NCBI GenBank assembly: GCA_945937855.1
Contig: CAMEUC010000048.1
Span: 1 to 8,151, forward strand
DNA from: an uncultured Clostridium sp.
GTDB taxonomy: Bacteria > Bacillota > Clostridia > TANB77 > CAG-508
Length of the DNA: 8,151 nt
Direction of reading: 5' to 3'
Below are positions 6,367 to 8,151 of the stretch, piece by piece (the first letter of the stretch is position 1; every line of letters starts with the position of its first letter). A program made the translations under genes and the position numbers. Under the pieces are notes generated by a model, which did not search any database, was not told the origin of the DNA, and saw only the letters and a program-made list of their open reading frames with translations.

Positions 6367-7251
6367 TTATTGCACTCCCTTATATACATACCAGTATCCA
6401 TCTTTAAAATCATTAGTTGGATATGCTGATGAATCTGTGCTTGTTACTGTTTCATATTTATAGCTACCTTGTGAGATTGTTCCAAGTGAATATATATCAG
6501 AGAATACAATGCCGTCAATCCTCTCATTAAATCCCGTATTGATAACATTACCATAATAATATGTCAAATAATTCTGGGCAGGTATATAACAACCACCACA
6601 ACAAGTATAGTATTCATTAGAATGCCTTTGCATAAAAGGATATTTTAAATATGCATTATATAAGTACTCATATTGATTTCCCGTCCATGAATCCCATACG
6701 TAAAATGTATTATTTGAAAATTTAACTTTACTATAAGCAGTAATAGGCTGATTTTCTGTACTATTAGTTACATTTGTATTACGCATCATGGTTAGTGAAC
6801 TACTCCCTGCGCTAGTTTCAGTTCCATTCTTAATATATGTAAGATTAAATGAATATTTGTCCCAAGCATAAGCTTGTCCTTCTTCTATTGGTTCTTTTAT
6901 CGAATCATTTTCTCCTCCGCTTGTTCCTGATTGGTCTGCTGATGGTTTTTCATCTACATAGTCTTGCATAGAATCATACCAAACACCATCTATGTTTATT
7001 CTTCCACTTGCTAACTGTTGTTCCTCATTTATTGCATTTTTTGTCTCCCCTGTTGCTTGTCCGGCATGTTTAAATAGCCCTCCATTTACAGCTACTGTTA
7101 TGGTTACTGCAACTAGGATTAGCATTACAATGATTGTGATAATTAAGGCAATTAGTGTAATGCCCCTTTGTGAAGTGTGATGTGGGATGTGTGATGTGGG
7201 ATTTAAGTTTCTCCCTACATTTTCTTTTTTTGTTTCGTTAATTTTTAACAT
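6367..7251 (-). CDS. Prepilin-like (type IV pilin N-terminal signal) surface or secreted protein
   Basis: The protein is 294 aa. A basic leader of 30 residues ends in SQRG, followed by ITLIALIITIIVMLILVAVTITVAVNGG. This has the layout of a prepilin peptidase signal: cleavage after Gly30, then a hydrophobic helix at about 31-57. Mature position 5 is Ala, not the Glu typical of assembling type IV pilins. A Ser/Gly-rich linker follows at about 104-117, then a Tyr/Asn/Thr-rich C-terminal region with CCGGC at 217-221. I do not recognise that domain. An ATG at 7266 also opens this frame but lacks a ribosome binding site. GGAGG at 7260-7264 serves the ATG at 7251, which I chose. The leader codons coincide with a 14-base-period DNA repeat (7176-7202). 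The gene is followed by a terminator and may be cotranscribed with the membrane protein upstream. Role could be minor pilin, pseudopilin or other cell-surface protein. Confidence 0.8.
   Translation of the reverse strand: MLKINETKKENVGRNLNPTSHIPHHTSQRGITLIALIITIIVMLILVAVTITVAVNGGLFKHAGQATGETKNAINEEQQLASGRINIDGVWYDSMQDYVDEKPSADQSGTSGGENDSIKEPIEEGQAYAWDKYSFNLTYIKNGTETSAGSSSLTMMRNTNVTNSTENQPITAYSKVKFSNNTFYVWDSWTGNQYEYLYNAYLKYPFMQRHSNEYYTCCGGCYIPAQNYLTYYYGNVINTGFNERIDGIVFSDIYSLGTISQGSYKYETVTSTDSSAYPTNDFKDGYWYVYKGVQ
7176..7202. repeat. Tandem TGTGATGTGGGAT repeat inside the prepilin leader-coding sequence
   Basis: Two identical 13-base copies (7176-7188 and 7190-7202) repeat with a 14-base period, flanked by a degenerate partial copy (TGTGAAG at 7170-7176). 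On the coding strand they supply residues 17-27 of the leader (NPTSHIPHHTS). Because 14 is not a multiple of three, the repeat acts at the DNA level rather than as a peptide repeat. A close relative (GATGTGTGAAGTGGG) lies at 1045-1059 after proS. Confidence 0.7.
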
Positions 7252-7259
7252 TTTTAATT

Positions 7260-7264
7260 CCTCC
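7260..7264 (-). promoter_or_regulatory. Ribosome binding site fixing the prepilin start at 7251
   Basis: GGAGG lies 8 bases before the ATG at 7251-7249. It overlaps the G of the in-frame ATG at 7266, which itself has only A/T-rich sequence upstream. This supports the shorter 294-residue product. Confidence 0.75.
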
Positions 7265-7313
7265 ATTTATTTTATTTTTATTTTTTTGTATTGGTTCTTG
7301 CCTTCGATGTGCG

Positions 7314-7333
7314 GGCAGAGATAGAAGTCTGCC
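7314..7333. repeat. Short hairpin between the membrane protein gene and the prepilin-like gene
   Basis: GGCAGA (7314-7319) pairs with TCTGCC (7328-7333) across an 8-base loop. It sits in a locally GC-richer stretch (about 7300-7335) that stands out from its AT-rich surroundings. Read on the minus strand it follows the upstream gene's stop by about 23 bases, but no T-run follows, so I do not call it a terminator. It could be a fragment of a dispersed hairpin repeat. Confidence 0.4.
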
Positions 7334-7356
7334 TTATGTTTTTGCAATATTTCATC

Positions 7357-8151
7357 TTATCTTTCGTATATAACAAAACTTCCATCGTTATATATCATTT
7401 TATATGCTATGTTTCTTTGTAATGCTGTGTCTAGATATGAGCTTTTTGTTGTAATAATATGTGTTATATCATATTTATCAAATACATCACCATACCAATT
7501 TTGAGCTGAACTTGTTAGCATATAGTCTAAAAAAGCATCACATTCATCATATGGGTCTGCTCTACCGTCTATAAATACTGGTATGTCTTGAAATAGCAGA
7601 TAGCTTCCATAGTTAAAATCATTAAATAATCTTATTTGCTCTAAATCTAGATTTTCTTTTATCCACTCTGACGCAGCTACTGGATATTCATCCGTATTAA
7701 CATAGCTTTGATTTGCTGTATCTTTATATTTCCATAAGAAAAGAATTACAATAATCATAAAAATATAAATAATACCTTTTCCCGACAATACTTTACTTTC
7801 TATCTTTTTAACTTTTTCTTTCATATTTTCACTAACCAATGAATATGAAAGTTTATTTATAATACAAATTACTCCAATTAAGAATATTGGAAACTGTTTG
7901 TATGAGATTATAGCCAGCAAACTCATACCCATTACCATAAATAAATCTTGTAGTTTAATTTTAGTTTTATTAGAAAATAACAATATTGCTAGCACTACAA
8001 ATGTTATTAATAGAAATGGTGTTCTTAGTAATACAACAGCTTGATGCTCGGAAATAAAGTTCATTGTATTTCCATTCATAGTTTTAAAAGTATATGTATA
8101 TGGCATATCTTTTATTGGAGTTAATAAACCTGTAAGTATACAAACAAAAAA
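7357..8151 (-). CDS. Multi-spanning membrane protein, C-terminal part, GT-C glycosyltransferase-like (5' end beyond window)
   Basis: The frame is open to the window edge (15 further codons precede the Met at 8106, with no ribosome binding site there), so 264 C-terminal residues are seen and the N-terminus is missing. Numbering from the edge, hydrophobic segments lie at about 1-11, 41-59, 68-98 and 125-141. An extracytoplasmic domain of about 120 residues follows. It contains ASEWIKENL, FNDFNYGSYLLF, PVFIDGRADPYD and a terminal WYGDVFDKYDITHIITT stretch. The order 'N-x-(Y/W)-GGYLxF ... FIDGRADxY ... KYxIxxII' is one I associate with large polytopic GT-C/PMT-like membrane proteins (lipid-linked sugar donors), but I cannot confirm this without the catalytic N-terminal loop. 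Its gene lies 105 bases upstream of the prepilin-like gene on the same strand, so a link to surface glycosylation is possible but unproven. Confidence 0.75.
   Translation of the reverse strand, partial: FFVCILTGLLTPIKDMPYTYTFKTMNGNTMNFISEHQAVVLLRTPFLLITFVVLAILLFSNKTKIKLQDLFMVMGMSLLAIISYKQFPIFLIGVICIINKLSYSLVSENMKEKVKKIESKVLSGKGIIYIFMIIVILFLWKYKDTANQSYVNTDEYPVAASEWIKENLDLEQIRLFNDFNYGSYLLFQDIPVFIDGRADPYDECDAFLDYMLTSSAQNWYGDVFDKYDITHIITTKSSYLDTALQRNIAYKMIYNDGSFVIYER

Noticed and set aside
6164..6463. Plus-strand open frame across the mgtE promoter and terminator
   Set aside because: It runs through the terminator hairpin and into the antisense of the prepilin-like gene, with poly-T-driven Phe-rich translation and no ribosome binding site.
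7320..7350. Promoter for the prepilin-like gene (TTGCAA with TATCTC)
   Set aside because: The -10 match is only about half, and the supposed promoter overlaps a hairpin. Not convincing enough to list.

Overview
The window is AT-rich and every supportable gene lies on the minus strand, so transcription runs from high to low coordinates. The base composition, the strong GGAGG-type ribosome binding sites, an archaeal-type prolyl-tRNA synthetase, a Firmicute-style class A PBP and a prepilin-like protein with an ITLIALIIT-type N-terminus together suggest an uncultured, probably gut-associated, member of the Clostridia. That placement is inferred from sequence style, not from a search.

Layout in transcription order. 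(1) 8151-7357: the C-terminal 264 residues of a multi-spanning membrane protein that looks like the end of a GT-C-type glycosyltransferase. (2) 7251-6367: a prepilin-like secreted or surface protein, closed by a strong symmetrical intrinsic terminator at 6226-6270. (3) A sigma-A promoter with extended -10 at 6154-6183 starts a run of at least five closely spaced genes: a short leader peptide (6117-6028), mgtE (Mg2+ channel), a class A penicillin-binding protein, proS, maf and rdgB (cut by the window start). mgtE, the PBP gene and proS are only 15-36 bases apart. About 140 bases containing a repeat separate proS from maf, and about 80 bases containing a two-hairpin element separate maf from rdgB.

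The gene content is housekeeping: Mg2+ uptake, peptidoglycan synthesis, tRNA charging, and two nucleotide-pool 'house-cleaning' pyrophosphatases (Maf and RdgB). No M-box riboswitch is seen before mgtE and no T-box before proS.

The most interesting signal is the leader ORF before mgtE. It has its own strong Shine-Dalgarno, begins MEPSP, and overlaps the mgtE start out of frame. It closely resembles the start of the enterobacterial MgtL leader peptide (MEPDP...), which senses Mg2+ through translation of an acidic/proline N-terminus. Also notable are a GTGATGTGGG-type repeat found both between genes and inside the prepilin leader-coding sequence, a TGTAG-bordered two-hairpin element, and a Maf protein with changes at conserved substrate-binding positions.
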